NCBI RefSeq assembly: GCF_900112375.1
Contig: NZ_FOLS01000008.1
Coordinates: forward strand, 124,001 to 188,000
Direction of reading: 5' to 3'
DNA length: 64,000 nt
DNA from: Pseudomonas citronellolis
GTDB taxonomy: Bacteria; Pseudomonadota; Gammaproteobacteria; Pseudomonadales; Pseudomonadaceae
Position numbers and translations under genes: made by a program. The stretch's first letter is position 1; each line of letters starts with the position of its first letter. The notes beneath the pieces are model-generated. The model was given only the letters and a program-made list of their open reading frames with translations, was not told the origin of the DNA and ran no database searches. Below, one piece after another: positions 51,077-60,646 of this stretch.

Positions 51077-51295
51077 TCAGCGATGACTCCACGTTAGCCA
51101 GCCGGCATGGCGCCTGCGCGGGGCCGCCTGCGGCTGCGCCTGGGGCGCCGGCGCCTCGTGGGGGTGGGCCTGGGCCTCGCTGCGCGAATGCAGCCGGGCC
51201 CGGCGCATGGGCACGCGCAGGAAGGCCCATAGCGTGACGCCCGCCAGCAGCAGCCAGCCGAAAATCATGAGTGTGACGAACGTGCCAGGATTCAT
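51077..51295 (-). CDS. Small membrane protein
   Basis: 72 residues. N-terminal helix FVTLMIFGWLLLAGVTLWAF (~6-25) followed by basic residues (RVPMRRARLHSR) and a Pro/Gln/His-rich tail. GAGGACTTTCAGC precedes the ATG (51295). Probably one span with cytoplasmic tail. Function unknown. Confidence 0.6.
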   Translation of the reverse strand: MNPGTFVTLMIFGWLLLAGVTLWAFLRVPMRRARLHSRSEAQAHPHEAPAPQAQPQAAPRRRHAGWLTWSHR

Positions 51296-51402
51296 GCTGA
51301 AAGTCCTCGCCCCCACACGAAGGATAGACCACGCCGGCGCGGTTGCCGGCGGCTATCAATGGAGTGGCGGATGGCTTGCCGGGTTCACATTGTTTCTGGT
51401 AT

Positions 51403-51418
51403 CTGTATGTATGTACAG
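51403..51418 (+). promoter_or_regulatory. LexA (SOS) box upstream of the UmuD-like gene
   Basis: CTGTATGTATGTACAG fits CTGT-N8-ACAG and lies 20 bases before the start codon. Confidence 0.88.
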
Positions 51419-51438
51419 TATTCCGAGGATGCCCCGTC

Positions 51439-51816
51439 ATGTCTCATACCGCTTTCCTTCCTGCCGCCGCCGATCCGTCGGCGTTCCTTCAGGCGCAGCC
51501 GCGGTCGCTGGATGACCTGCTCGAGCTGCACACGCCCCATACCTACATAGTCCGCGCACATGGCGATGGTATGACTGGCGCCGGCATCCACGACAACGAC
51601 CTGCTGGTGGTGGACCGCGCCTGCCTGGCCAGCTCCGGCGAGGTGGTGGTGGCCGCGGTGAACGGCGAGCCGCTGATCCGCCGCCTGGACATCATCGATG
51701 GCGGCTACGCGCTGCTGCCGGCCAACGACCGCTACCCGCCGATCCGCATCGGCGAGGGCGACGAACTGGCGATCTGGGGCGTGGTGCGCTGGAACCTGCA
51801 CCGCCTGGCCAGTTGA
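51439..51816 (+). CDS. UmuD-like S24-family protein with no catalytic dyad
   Basis: 125 residues aligning with UmuD over TYIVRAHGDGMTGAGIHDNDLLVVD and VVVAAVNGEPLIRRLDI. UmuD has nucleophile Ser in GDSM and a Lys in the second block. Here these are Gly (GDGM) and Arg (RR), and no Cys/Ala-Gly self-cleavage site is present in the short N-terminus. Self-cleavage is therefore not expected; it may act like the processed UmuD' form. SOS-regulated and convergent with dnaE2, five bases apart. No umuC partner follows; the neighbouring mutagenic polymerase genes are imuB and dnaE2. Confidence 0.82.
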   Translation: MSHTAFLPAAADPSAFLQAQPRSLDDLLELHTPHTYIVRAHGDGMTGAGIHDNDLLVVDRACLASSGEVVVAAVNGEPLIRRLDIIDGGYALLPANDRYPPIRIGEGDELAIWGVVRWNLHRLAS

Positions 51817-51820
51817 GCCA

Positions 51821-54800
51821 CTAGCGGAAATCGCGGCTGGGCACGTCCAGGCCGCTGAGCAGGGGCGTCAGGTCGACCAGTTGCTCGGCGATCACGTGGC
51901 GCACGCCGCTCTCGCTTTCCAGCCGGCCGCGCACCTGCAGCAGTTGCGCTTGCAGGAAGACGCGCCGCTGGCGCTCGGCCAGGTCGCGCCAGACCACCAC
52001 GTTGACCAGGCCGAACTCGTCTTCCAGGGTGACGAAGGTAACGCCGCTGGCGGTCTGCGGCCGTTGCCGGCCGATGACCAGCCCGGCGACGCTGACCGGC
52101 CGGCTGTGCTCCAGGCCGGGCAACTCGCGGGAGCTGCGGCAGCGCAGCGCCTTCAACTGGCCGCGCAGCAGGTTCAGCGGGTGCGGGCCGAGGGTGGTGC
52201 CCAGGCTGGCGTAGTCGGTGAGCATTTCTTCGCCCAGGCTGGGCAGCGGCAGGCTCACCGCGGTCTCCGTCATCACATCCTGGCCGGCGAACAGCGGTAG
52301 CTGCGGCTCCACCCCGGCCACGGCCCAGCGCGCCCGGTGGCGGTGCCCGGCCAGGCCGCGCAGGGCGCCGGCGTCGGCCAGGCGTTCGCGGACCGCGGTG
52401 TCCAGGCCGGCCCGGTAGCTGAGGTCCTCGACGCTTTCGAAAGCCCGTCGCCCGCGGGCCTGGACGATGCGCAGGGCCAGCTCCTCGCGGAAGCCGCGGA
52501 CCATGCGCAGCCCCAGGCGGATCGCCGGCTGCGCCTCGCCCTTGTCCTCCAGGCTGCAGTCCCAGTGGCTGTAGCGTACGTCCACCGGCCGCACCTCGAC
52601 GCCGTGGCGACGGGCATCCTGCAGGACCTGGTCGGGGCTGTAGAAGCCCATCGGCCAGCTGTTGACCAGGGCACAGGCGAAGGCTGCCGGCTCGTGGCAT
52701 TTCAGCCAACTGCTGGCATAGGTGAGCAGGGCGAAGCTGGCGGCGTGGGACTCGGGGAAGCCATAGCTGCCGAAGCCTTTGATCTGTTCGAAGATGCGCG
52801 CGGCGAATTCGGCGGTATAGCCATTCTTCAACATGCCTGCGGTCAGGCGCAGGCGGTGTTTTTCCAGGCCGCCGTGGCGTTTCCAGGCGGCCATGGAGCG
52901 GCGCAGGTCGTCGGCTTCGCCGGCGGTGTAGTCGGCGGCCACTACCGCGACCTCCATGACCTGTTCCTGGAACAGCGGCACGCCCAGGGTGCGCCGGAAC
53001 ACCTGTTCCAGGGCCGGCGAGGGATAGGTGATCGGCTCCTCTCCATTACGCCGTCGCAGGTAGGGGTGGACCATGTCGCCCTGTATCGGGCCCGGGCGGA
53101 CGATGGCGACCTCGATCACCAGGTCGTAGAAGGTCTTCGGCCGTAGCCGCGGCAGCATGGCCATCTGTGCGCGGGACTCGATCTGGAACACGCCTATGGC
53201 GTCGGCGCGGCTGATCATTTCGTAGGTGGCCGCATCTTCCGGGGGGATGTTGGCAATGCTCATTGGCGTGCCGCGAAGGTGATGCACCAGGTCGAAACAG
53301 CGGCGCAGGGCACTGAGCATCCCGAGGGCGAGTACGTCGACCTTGAGCAGCTTCACTGCGTCGATATCGTCCTTGTCCCACTGGATCACGGTGCGTTCGG
53401 GCATGGACGCGTTCTCGACCGGGACCAGGCTGGTCAATGGCTGCTCGGAGATGACGAAGCCGCCGGGATGTTGCGACAGGTGGCGGGGAAAGCCGATCAG
53501 CTCGGCGGTGAGCGCTAGCACCCTGCGCATGACCGGGCTCTGTGGATCGAAGCCCGCTTCGCGCAGTTGCTCTTCGGGTGGCGTTTGCTCGCTCCAGCGC
53601 CCGCAGCATCCGGCCAGGGCGTCCACCTGGTCGGGCGGCAAGCCCAGGGCCTTGGCTATGTCGCGCATGGCGCCTGCGCCGCGGTAGCTGCTGACCACGG
53701 CGGTCAGGGCTGCACGCTGGCGGCCATAGCGACGGAAGACGTACTGGATGACCTCTTCGCGCCGCTCGTGCTCGAAGTCGACGTCGATGTCCGGCGGCTC
53801 GTTGCGTTCGCGGGAGATGAAGCGGCCGAAAAGCAGCTTGCTGCGCGATGGGTCCAGTTCGGTGATGCCCAGGGCGAAGCACACCGCGGAGTTGGCAGCC
53901 GAGCCACGTCCCTGGCAGAGAATGCCCTGGCTGCGGGCGAACTGGACGATGTCGTGGACCGTGAGGAAGTAGTTCTCGTACTCCAGTTCGGCGATCAGCA
54001 GCAGTTCCTTGCCGATGCGTTTGAGCACCTTCTTCCGCGCCCCCTCAGGCCAGCGCCTGCGGATGCCGGCATAGGTCATCTGGCACAGCCAGGACTTCGG
54101 CGTATGCCCCTCGGGCACCAGTTCGCGGGGATACTGGTAGCGCAGTTGCTCGAAATCGAAACTGCAGCGCCCCGCGATCCGCACCGTCTCCTCCAGCAAC
54201 GGCGCCGGATACAACTCGGCCAACACTTCCCGCGGGCGCAGGTGGCGTTCGCCGTTGGGAAACAGGTAGGCGCCGGCCTCGCTGACCGGCAGGTGCTGAC
54301 GGATGGCCGTCATGCAGTCCTGCAGGGCGCGGCGGCCGCGGCTGTGCATGTGCACGTCGCCGCAGGCCACGGCGGCGATGCCATGGCGGGTGGCCTGGGC
54401 CAGCAGGGCTTGCAGGCGGGCGCTGTCATCCGCGCCGCGGTGCAGCTCGACGCCTAGCCAGAGGCGTTGCGGGAAGCGTTCGCGCAGCCAGGTTCCGTCG
54501 GTATCCGTTGGTGCGTCGGGCAGCCAGATCGCCAGCAGGCCCTCCAGGTCGGCCTGCAGGTCTTCGCGCAGCAGGCGGTAGCTGCCCTTTTCGGCCCGGC
54601 GCCGGGCGTGGGTGATGAGCCGGCAGAGGTTCTGGTAGCCGGCGAGGTTCTCGGCCAGCAGCACCAGCTTGGGGCCGGCCTCGATGCGCACCTCGCTGCC
54701 GACGATCAGCGCCAGCTTGCATTCCTTCGCCGCCTGCCAGGCGCGGACGATGCCGGCCAGGCTGCATTCGTCGGTGATCGCCAGGGCGCGGTAGCCCAGG

Positions 54801-54895
54801 CGCGCGGCGCGTTCGAAGAGCTCGCTGGCGCTGGAGGCGCCGCGCTGGAAACTGAAGTTCGACAGGCAATGCAGCTCGGCGTAGGCGGGAGTCAT
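51821..54895 (-). CDS. dnaE2: Error-prone DNA polymerase DnaE2 (ImuC)
   Basis: 1024 residues. C-family polymerase used in SOS mutagenesis with ImuA and ImuB. N-terminal PHP-type domain ([20 protein letters not shown]), palm with catalytic acids in [10 protein letters not shown] (~400), [33 protein letters not shown] and [26 protein letters not shown] sequence ([10 protein letters not shown], ~870) matches the beta-clamp-binding consensus. OB-fold domain near the C-terminus. The start overlaps the imuB stop (ATGA). In the SOS operon imuA-imuB-dnaE2. Confidence 0.96.
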   Translation of the reverse strand: MTPAYAELHCLSNFSFQRGASSASELFERAARLGYRALAITDECSLAGIVRAWQAAKECKLALIVGSEVRIEAGPKLVLLAENLAGYQNLCRLITHARRRAEKGSYRLLREDLQADLEGLLAIWLPDAPTDTDGTWLRERFPQRLWLGVELHRGADDSARLQALLAQATRHGIAAVACGDVHMHSRGRRALQDCMTAIRQHLPVSEAGAYLFPNGERHLRPREVLAELYPAPLLEETVRIAGRCSFDFEQLRYQYPRELVPEGHTPKSWLCQMTYAGIRRRWPEGARKKVLKRIGKELLLIAELEYENYFLTVHDIVQFARSQGILCQGRGSAANSAVCFALGITELDPSRSKLLFGRFISRERNEPPDIDVDFEHERREEVIQYVFRRYGRQRAALTAVVSSYRGAGAMRDIAKALGLPPDQVDALAGCCGRWSEQTPPEEQLREAGFDPQSPVMRRVLALTAELIGFPRHLSQHPGGFVISEQPLTSLVPVENASMPERTVIQWDKDDIDAVKLLKVDVLALGMLSALRRCFDLVHHLRGTPMSIANIPPEDAATYEMISRADAIGVFQIESRAQMAMLPRLRPKTFYDLVIEVAIVRPGPIQGDMVHPYLRRRNGEEPITYPSPALEQVFRRTLGVPLFQEQVMEVAVVAADYTAGEADDLRRSMAAWKRHGGLEKHRLRLTAGMLKNGYTAEFAARIFEQIKGFGSYGFPESHAASFALLTYASSWLKCHEPAAFACALVNSWPMGFYSPDQVLQDARRHGVEVRPVDVRYSHWDCSLEDKGEAQPAIRLGLRMVRGFREELALRIVQARGRRAFESVEDLSYRAGLDTAVRERLADAGALRGLAGHRHRARWAVAGVEPQLPLFAGQDVMTETAVSLPLPSLGEEMLTDYASLGTTLGPHPLNLLRGQLKALRCRSSRELPGLEHSRPVSVAGLVIGRQRPQTASGVTFVTLEDEFGLVNVVVWRDLAERQRRVFLQAQLLQVRGRLESESGVRHVIAEQLVDLTPLLSGLDVPSRDFR

Positions 54896-56307
54896 GCGAA
54901 CCAGCCGTGGATCAGCCACGGCCCCTCGCTGCCGACCTCGCGGTAGACCCAGGCCTGCTGGCCGGCGCGGGTCTGCACCCGGTAGTAGTCGCGGCGCAGG
55001 TCGGCGCCGTCCCACCAGCCGGACTCGATGCGCTCCGGCCCGGCGAGCACCCTGGGCAGGCTTTCGCGCAGCGCCTGTGGCTGCAACAGCAGCCACCCGG
55101 GGCGCGGCCCGCAGGGCGGCAAGGGCAGGGCGCGCGGGCTTTCCCGGGGTTGCCAGGCCTGCTCCGGGCGGTGCTCGGCGAGGGCGCCCAGGCCATGCAC
55201 GGCCTCGTCGCCAAGGCGCGCGCGCAGGCGTTCGCGCAACTGCTCCCAGGGCTGCGTCTGCTGGGGGCGCTCGTCGAACAGCTGGCGCCGTTCGGGGGCG
55301 AAGGATGGCAGGTCGTCGGCCTGCAGGCGCACGGCGTGTACCACGGCGGACAGTTGCAAATGCTCCAGGCGGCCGCGGCTCAGCTCGAAGAGCATGGCAG
55401 GCTCGCGTTCGGCGCTGAGCAGGCCGACCGGCATGCAGGTGTCGCCGCGGCCGTGGTGCTCCAGGTACAGCTCGAAGCGCTGCACGCCGCTGTCGCGCCC
55501 GGCGAGGAAGGCGGCGAGGTCGCCGGTCAGGCGACGCAGGGGGAAGAGCAGGGCCTGGGTCGATTCGACGTCGAAGTTCAGCTCGATGCGGCTTTCGAAG
55601 CGCTCCGGCGGCCGGTAGAAGTCCAGGGCCAGCGGCCGCTGGCCGAGCAGGCTGTCGACCTGCCGCAGCAGTTCCGCCGGAAAGCGCCGGGCCAAACCAT
55701 CGCGGGACAGGGCGAGCAGTTGCTGCAGGCTGCGCAGGCCCATGCGCGCCAGGCTGGCCACGCTTTCCCGGGGCAGCCCGCAGCGCTCCAGGGGCAGACG
55801 GCCGAGGGCGCTGCGCAGGGCTTGCGGCCGTTCCACCAGCAGGCCGTCGCCGACGTTGACCAGTACCCGCGCGGCGGCGGGATTGGGCGCCACGCCGATG
55901 CGGTGGCTGAAGCCCAGGGCCCGCAGTTCCTCGCGCAGGCGGGCCTCGAAGCGCGGCCAGGGGCCGAACAGCGCCAGGCTGGAGGCGACCTCCAGCAGCA
56001 GCGCGCGCGGGTAATGCTGGCTGACCTGGGAGCTGAAGCCGTAGGCCCAGGCGGCGAGCAGGTCCTGGCTGCGCTGGATGGCCGCCTGGTCGTACTCGGC
56101 GCAGTCGAAATCGCGGCACAGGGCGCGCGCCGCGGTCAGCGACAGGCCGGGGCGCAGGCCGAGCCGGCGGGCCGCCGGGTTGACCGCCTGCAGCACGCGC
56201 CGCTGCGGCGGGCCGGCGAGCAGGGCGAGGGGCGCCTCGGGATCGCTGCGCTGGCGCAGGACGGCGTCCATGGCCAGCTGTGGCAGGAGAATGCAGGCCC
56301 AGAGCAT
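54892..56307 (-). CDS. imuB: ImuB, Y-family polymerase-like protein
   Basis: 471 residues. Fold of Y-family polymerases, but the acidic catalytic residues are missing (for example [14 protein letters not shown] where DE would be expected), as in all ImuB proteins. It acts as a clamp-binding hub recruiting DnaE2. The RRQLFDERP segment (~345) could be the clamp-binding motif. HhH-like region [18 protein letters not shown]. Seven bases downstream of imuA; overlaps dnaE2. [17 protein letters not shown] is the typical start. Confidence 0.94.
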   Translation of the reverse strand: MLWACILLPQLAMDAVLRQRSDPEAPLALLAGPPQRRVLQAVNPAARRLGLRPGLSLTAARALCRDFDCAEYDQAAIQRSQDLLAAWAYGFSSQVSQHYPRALLLEVASSLALFGPWPRFEARLREELRALGFSHRIGVAPNPAAARVLVNVGDGLLVERPQALRSALGRLPLERCGLPRESVASLARMGLRSLQQLLALSRDGLARRFPAELLRQVDSLLGQRPLALDFYRPPERFESRIELNFDVESTQALLFPLRRLTGDLAAFLAGRDSGVQRFELYLEHHGRGDTCMPVGLLSAEREPAMLFELSRGRLEHLQLSAVVHAVRLQADDLPSFAPERRQLFDERPQQTQPWEQLRERLRARLGDEAVHGLGALAEHRPEQAWQPRESPRALPLPPCGPRPGWLLLQPQALRESLPRVLAGPERIESGWWDGADLRRDYYRVQTRAGQQAWVYREVGSEGPWLIHGWFA

Positions 56308-56314
56308 GGCGACC

Positions 56315-56932
56315 TCAGTTCAGGGCAGCCAGCGGCAGGGGGCTGGCCGGGGCGAGGCCGCCACGGCACTTGAGCACCCGCAACTGTGCCGGGCGGGCTT
56401 CGAGGGCCAGGCGCAGGGCAGCCGGCGAGGGGTTGAGCGCCTCGCGCAGCGGGCGGAAGGCGAAGGCCAGCGTCTGGCCGCTTTCCGCCGCCACCTGCAG
56501 GCGGCGCAGGGCGCGGTCGTCGGCCTGCTGCGGCCAGCACAGCACGGCGCCGCAGCAGCCCGAACGCAGGCATTGCTCGGTCGCCCAGAGCGCATCGCGG
56601 CCGCTGGCCTCGACCCACACCAGGTGTTGCAAGTCGACGCCGGCCGCCAGCCAGGCGCGGGGGTAGGGAATGTGCGGCGGCGCCACCAGCACCACGCGCT
56701 CGCCGGCGTGGCTCAAGCGCGCCAGGGTCGGCCAGAGCAGCTGCAGCTCACCGATGCCCTCGGCGCCATGGAGGATCTCGCTCAGCGCCGACTCCGGCCA
56801 GCCGCCGCCGGGCAGCAGGGCGTCCAGACGGGCGTGGCCGGTGGGCTGGGCCGCGCTGGGCGCGGTGCCGGCCTGGCCTTTCCAGACGCGTCGCTGGTCG
56901 AGCAGCGCACCCAGGTCTACGGCGAGGCCCAT
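56315..56932 (-). CDS. imuA: ImuA, SulA/RecA-like component of translesion synthesis
   Basis: 205 residues. RecA-fold protein that interacts with RecA and supports ImuB/DnaE2. Landmarks: MGLAVDLGALLDQRRVWKG start, LLPGGGWPESALSEILHG (Walker-A-like loop) and LVAPPHIPYPRAWLAAGVDL. Start placed at ATG 56932. A longer frame beginning at TTG 56983 would start only four bases after the LexA box, inside the probable promoter, so it is less likely. First gene of the SOS operon. Confidence 0.92.
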   Translation of the reverse strand: MGLAVDLGALLDQRRVWKGQAGTAPSAAQPTGHARLDALLPGGGWPESALSEILHGAEGIGELQLLWPTLARLSHAGERVVLVAPPHIPYPRAWLAAGVDLQHLVWVEASGRDALWATEQCLRSGCCGAVLCWPQQADDRALRRLQVAAESGQTLAFAFRPLREALNPSPAALRLALEARPAQLRVLKCRGGLAPASPLPLAALN

Positions 56933-56987
56933 GGTCGGCACCGGTGGTGGGAAAGGCGGAAGCAGCGCAAGATGGAATCTCAAAATA

Positions 56988-57003
56988 CTGTATGAAAATA
57001 CAG
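56988..57003 (-). promoter_or_regulatory. LexA (SOS) box of imuA-imuB-dnaE2
   Basis: CTGTATGAAAATACAG, within the larger palindrome ATACTGTAT-GAAA-ATACAGTAT; fits CTGT-N8-ACAG, 56 bases before the imuA ATG. Confidence 0.92.
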
Positions 57004-57332
57004 TATCTGGTCTCGTCCCTATCCGGTCAATACGGCCGGATCGCTCCGCCGCGACGATCCGCCGGAAGGCTGAGCCAGGTCAGCCTGGGCCGTGGCGATG
57101 TCCTTCAGAGTGCGTAGGTCGAGGCCGACAGACGGTCGCCGAGGGCAACCAGTGCTGACTTTTTGCCAGTATCGGCCGAACTTGCCGGCGCCGCGGCGGT
57201 CTGACTAGCCGTTGCCCATCCCCGACGGGCCTGCGCTTCCGCTGGCGGGCACGCAGTGCGGGCATTGTAAGCCGCACGCGGGCTCATTAGACTGCGCGCC
57301 ATTCACACCCTCGTTCATGTCGAAGGACTTCC
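57004..57332. other. Divergent intergenic region imuA-galU
   Basis: 329 bases holding the galU promoter. No obvious -35/-10 or operator apart from the LexA box at its left edge. Short open frames on the minus strand show no recognisable product and are taken as non-coding. Confidence 0.4.
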
Positions 57333-58172
57333 ATGATCAAGAAATGTCTGTTCCCGGCTGCCGGCTACGGCACCCGCTTCCTTCCGGCCACCAAGGCCAT
57401 GCCCAAGGAAATGCTGCCGATCGTCAACAAGCCGCTGATCCAGTACGGCGTCGAAGAGGCGCTGGAAGCCGGGCTGTCGGAGATCGGCATTGTCACCGGC
57501 CGCGGCAAGCGTTCGCTGGAAGACCATTTCGACATCAGCTACGAGCTGGAAACCCAGATCCGCAACACCGACAAGGAAAAGTACCTGGTCGGTATCCGCC
57601 GCCTGATCGATGAGTGCACCTTCTCCTACACCCGTCAGATCGAGATGAAGGGCCTGGGCCACGCCATCCTCACCGGCCGCCCGCTGATCGGCGACGAGCC
57701 CTTCGCCGTGGTCCTGGCGGACGACCTCTGCCTGAACCTGGAAGGCGACAGCGTCCTGAAGCAGATGGTCAAGCTGTACAACCAGTTCCGCTGCTCCATC
57801 GTGGCCATCCAGGAAGTGCCGCCGGAAGAGACCAACAAGTACGGCGTGATCGCCGGCGAGATGATCCGCGACGACATCTACCGCGTGAACAACATGGTCG
57901 AGAAGCCCAAGCCGGAAGAAGCGCCGTCGAACCTGGCGATCATCGGCCGCTACATCCTGACCCCGGACATCTTCGAGCTGATCGAGCAGACCGAGCCGGG
58001 CAAGGGTGGCGAGATCCAGATCACCGACGCCCTGATGAAGCAGGCCCAGGACGGCTGCGTGCTGGCCTACAAGTTCAAGGGCAAGCGCTTCGACTGCGGC
58101 AGCGCCGAGGGCTACATCGAGGCGACCAACTTCTGCTACGAGAACCTCTACAAGACCGGCAAGGCCTGGTAA
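57333..58172 (+). CDS. galU: UTP-glucose-1-phosphate uridylyltransferase
   Basis: 279 residues, same as P. aeruginosa GalU. Makes UDP-glucose for LPS core, exopolysaccharide and trehalose. Nucleotide-binding start KKCLFPAAGYGTRFLPATKAMPKEMLP, catalytic VVLADDLCLN with Asp, and VEKPKPEEAPSNLAIIGRYIL. Single-gene unit with a strong terminator after it. GAAGGACTTCC precedes the ATG. Confidence 0.97.
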   Translation: MIKKCLFPAAGYGTRFLPATKAMPKEMLPIVNKPLIQYGVEEALEAGLSEIGIVTGRGKRSLEDHFDISYELETQIRNTDKEKYLVGIRRLIDECTFSYTRQIEMKGLGHAILTGRPLIGDEPFAVVLADDLCLNLEGDSVLKQMVKLYNQFRCSIVAIQEVPPEETNKYGVIAGEMIRDDIYRVNNMVEKPKPEEAPSNLAIIGRYILTPDIFELIEQTEPGKGGEIQITDALMKQAQDGCVLAYKFKGKRFDCGSAEGYIEATNFCYENLYKTGKAW

Positions 58173-58195
58173 CCCCAGCGCGTTCCCGGTCCGCC

Positions 58196-58225
58196 GAAGA
58201 AGCCACCCGCGGGTGGCTTCTTCGT
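58196..58225 (+). terminator. Terminator of galU
   Basis: CGAAGAAGCCACCCG/CGGGTGGCTTCTTCG, fully self-complementary, followed by TTTCC; 24 bases after the stop. Confidence 0.88.
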
Positions 58226-58257
58226 TTCCGGCCTCTGCACGATCCGTGGGCTTTTCG

Positions 58258-58339
58258 TAGGAGCGAGGGGGACGCCTAGTTCTTGCTCGCGAACGCTCTT
58301 TCCGGTGCATGGGCGGTTCGCGAGCAAGCTCGCTCCTAC
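58258..58339. repeat. REP palindrome interrupted by 15 bases
   Basis: Right arm TTCGCGAGCAAGCTCGCTCCTAC is intact. The left arm GTAGGAGCGAG...TTGCTCGCGAA is split by GGGGACGCCTAGTTC. Same family as the elements at 14835 and 60296. Confidence 0.75.
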
Positions 58340-58352
58340 AAACGCTGCCAGG

Positions 58353-58784
58353 CTATGGCGCTTGCGGGATCGGCATGTCTTCCGAGCCCGGCCCCAGGGG
58401 TTGGCCGTAGCTGAACTCGACGTAATTTCCACCAGGATCACGAATGCCACAGTAATAGCCAACAGGGTATGGCTCCTGGCGCGGCGCCCAGATCAGGCAG
58501 CCGGCGCGCTCGGCCTCGGCGGCGATGGCGTCGACCTTCTCGTGGCTGTCCACCGCGAAGCCGAAGTGGCTGTAGTCGTCGCTGGCCAGGTGGCGGGCCT
58601 CGCCGCCGGGCATGATGACGAAGATGAACTGGTGCTCCTTGCCCGGCTCGGCCATCCACACGATGCGCGAGCCCTTGCCCTCGCGCTGGTGGATCACGCG
58701 CATGCCGCAGAAGCGTTCGTAGAAGGCGATGCAGGCCTCCAGGTCCGGTACGTGCAGGGCCAGGTGGGTCAGGGTCGGGCGCAT
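58353..58784 (-). CDS. VOC-family protein
   Basis: 143 residues, one glyoxalase/VOC module: LTHLALHVPDLEACIAFYERFCG with ligand His, DDYSHFGFAVDS with second His, and GGNYVEFSYGQPLG with Glu, so the metal site appears complete. Lies between galU and gor as in P. aeruginosa (PA2024 by memory, annotated as a ring-cleaving dioxygenase), but real substrate is unknown. Divergent from gor; GGAGGAAGCCGCC precedes the ATG. Confidence 0.85.
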   Translation of the reverse strand: MRPTLTHLALHVPDLEACIAFYERFCGMRVIHQREGKGSRIVWMAEPGKEHQFIFVIMPGGEARHLASDDYSHFGFAVDSHEKVDAIAAEAERAGCLIWAPRQEPYPVGYYCGIRDPGGNYVEFSYGQPLGPGSEDMPIPQAP

Positions 58785-58870
58785 GGCGGCTTCCTCCTGT
58801 GGGCTCTGCTGGCAGGATAGGCCAGCGGTGATGAGGTATGCTGCCGGGCATCTGCCAGTGGAGAACGACG

Positions 58871-60226
58871 ATGGCTTTCGATTTCGACCTGTTCGTGATT
58901 GGCGCGGGTTCCGGCGGCGTGCGCGCCGCGCGGTTCGCCGCGGGGTTCGGTGCGCGCGTGGCGGTGGCCGAGAGCCGCTACCTGGGCGGCACCTGCGTGA
59001 ACGTCGGCTGCGTGCCGAAGAAACTGCTGGTGTACGGCGCGCACTTCCACGAGGACTTCCAGCAGGCCGCCGGCTTCGGCTGGAGCCTGGGCGAGGCGCG
59101 CTTCGACTGGCCGACCCTGATCGCCAACAAGAACCGCGAGATCCACCGCCTCAACGGCATCTACCGCAACCTGCTGGTGAACAGCGGGGTGAGCCTGCTC
59201 GAAGGCCACGCGCGCCTGGTCGACGCCCACACCGTGGAAGTCGACGGCCAGCGCTTCCGCGCCGCCAACATCCTCATCGCCACCGGCGGCTGGCCCCAGG
59301 TGCCGGACATCCCCGGCAAGGAGCACGTCATCACCTCCCAGGAGGCCTTCTTCCTGCCGCAGCTGCCGCGCCGGGTGCTGGTGGTGGGCGGCGGCTACAT
59401 CGCCGTGGAGTTCGCCTCGATCTTCCACGGCCTGGGCGCGCAGACCAGCCTGCTGTACCGCCGCGAGCTGTTCCTGCGCGGCTTCGACCGCAGCGTGCGC
59501 GAGCACCTGCGCGACGAACTGACGAAGAAGGGCCTGGACCTGCAGTTCAACGCCGACATCGCGCGCATCGACAAGCAGGCCGACGGCAGCCTGCTGGCGA
59601 CACTCAAGGATGGCCGCCTGCTGGAGGCCGACTGCGTGTTCTACGCCACCGGCCGCCGGCCGATGCTCGATGGCCTGGGGCTGGAGAACGTCGATGTAGC
59701 CTTGAGCGACAAGGGCTTCGTCAAGGTCGACGAGGCCTACCGCACCAGCGAGCCGTCGATCCGCGCCATCGGCGACGTCATCGGCCGCGTGCAGCTGACG
59801 CCGGTGGCCCTGGCCGAGGGCATGGCCGTGGCGCGCCACCTGTTCCGCCCCGAGGAATACCGGCCGGTGGATTACAAGCTGATCCCCACGGCGGTGTTCA
59901 GCCTGCCGAACATCGGCACCGTCGGCCTCACCGAGGACGAGGCGCGCGCCGCCGGGCACCGCGTCAAGCTGTTCGAGAGCCGCTTCCGCGCGCTCAAGCT
60001 GACCCTCACCGAATCCCAGGAAAAAAACCTGATGAAGCTGATCGTCGACGCCGACAGCGACCAGGTGCTGGGTTGCCACATGGTCGGCCCGGAGGCCGGC
60101 GAGATCCTCCAGGGCATCGCCGTGGCGCTCAAGGCCGGGGCCACCAAGCGCGTGTTCGACGAGACCATCGGCATCCACCCGACGGCGGCCGAGGAGTTCG
60201 TCACCATGCGTTCGCCGGTGGCCTGA
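58871..60226 (+). CDS. gor: Glutathione reductase
   Basis: 451 residues. NADPH-dependent reduction of glutathione disulfide. FAD motif [17 protein letters not shown], redox-active cysteines in [14 protein letters not shown] (~42-47), NADPH motif [15 protein letters not shown] and the dimer-interface end [18 protein letters not shown] with active-site His. GGAGAACGACG precedes ATG 58871. Followed by a REP cluster rather than a typical terminator. Confidence 0.96.
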   Translation: MAFDFDLFVIGAGSGGVRAARFAAGFGARVAVAESRYLGGTCVNVGCVPKKLLVYGAHFHEDFQQAAGFGWSLGEARFDWPTLIANKNREIHRLNGIYRNLLVNSGVSLLEGHARLVDAHTVEVDGQRFRAANILIATGGWPQVPDIPGKEHVITSQEAFFLPQLPRRVLVVGGGYIAVEFASIFHGLGAQTSLLYRRELFLRGFDRSVREHLRDELTKKGLDLQFNADIARIDKQADGSLLATLKDGRLLEADCVFYATGRRPMLDGLGLENVDVALSDKGFVKVDEAYRTSEPSIRAIGDVIGRVQLTPVALAEGMAVARHLFRPEEYRPVDYKLIPTAVFSLPNIGTVGLTEDEARAAGHRVKLFESRFRALKLTLTESQEKNLMKLIVDADSDQVLGCHMVGPEAGEILQGIAVALKAGATKRVFDETIGIHPTAAEEFVTMRSPVA

Positions 60227-60295
60227 TCTCGTAGGATGGTACTCCTCCTGCCATGTAGGAGTAACTGTCTTGCGGCCCACGCCGAGATGCTCTTC

Positions 60296-60630
60296 GTAGG
60301 AGCGAGCTTGCTCGCGAACCGCATGGCACCGCGTTTGTTCGCGAGCAAGCTCGCTCCTACGAAAAGAGTTGCCAGCAGGTAGTGTAGGAGCGGGCCCTGC
60401 CCGCGATTCGCGCGCAGGGCGCGCTCCTACAGGTTGCCGTGAAGCCTGGCATGCTCACCCGTAGGAGCGGATTCATCCGCGATTACGCCGGCAAGGCCGG
60501 CGTCTGGCCGATCGCGGACGGAGTCCGCTCCTACACCTTCCGGCAAATATGACACTCCGTAGGATGGGTTGAGCGAAGCGATACCCATCGCCGTGGCCGC
60601 ATGGGTTTCGCCAAGGCTCAACCCATCCTG
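60296..60630. repeat. Cluster of four REP-like palindromes
   Basis: 60296-60360 GTAGGAGCGAGCTTGCTCGC type; 60383-60431 TGTAGGAGCGGGCCCTGCCC type; 60461-60534 GTAGGAGCGGATTCATCCGC paired with GTCCGCTCCTAC; 60559-60630 GTAGGATGGGTTGAGCGAAG type. Three of the four families also occur at 14524-15020. They fill the space between gor and the transporter gene. Confidence 0.8.
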
Positions 60631-60646
60631 CGAAAAGCGCCTCGGC

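Noticed and set aside
57105-57302. 65-codon minus-strand frame between galU and imuA
   Set aside because: Ser/Ala/Arg-rich sequence without a ribosome site, overlapping the probable galU promoter.
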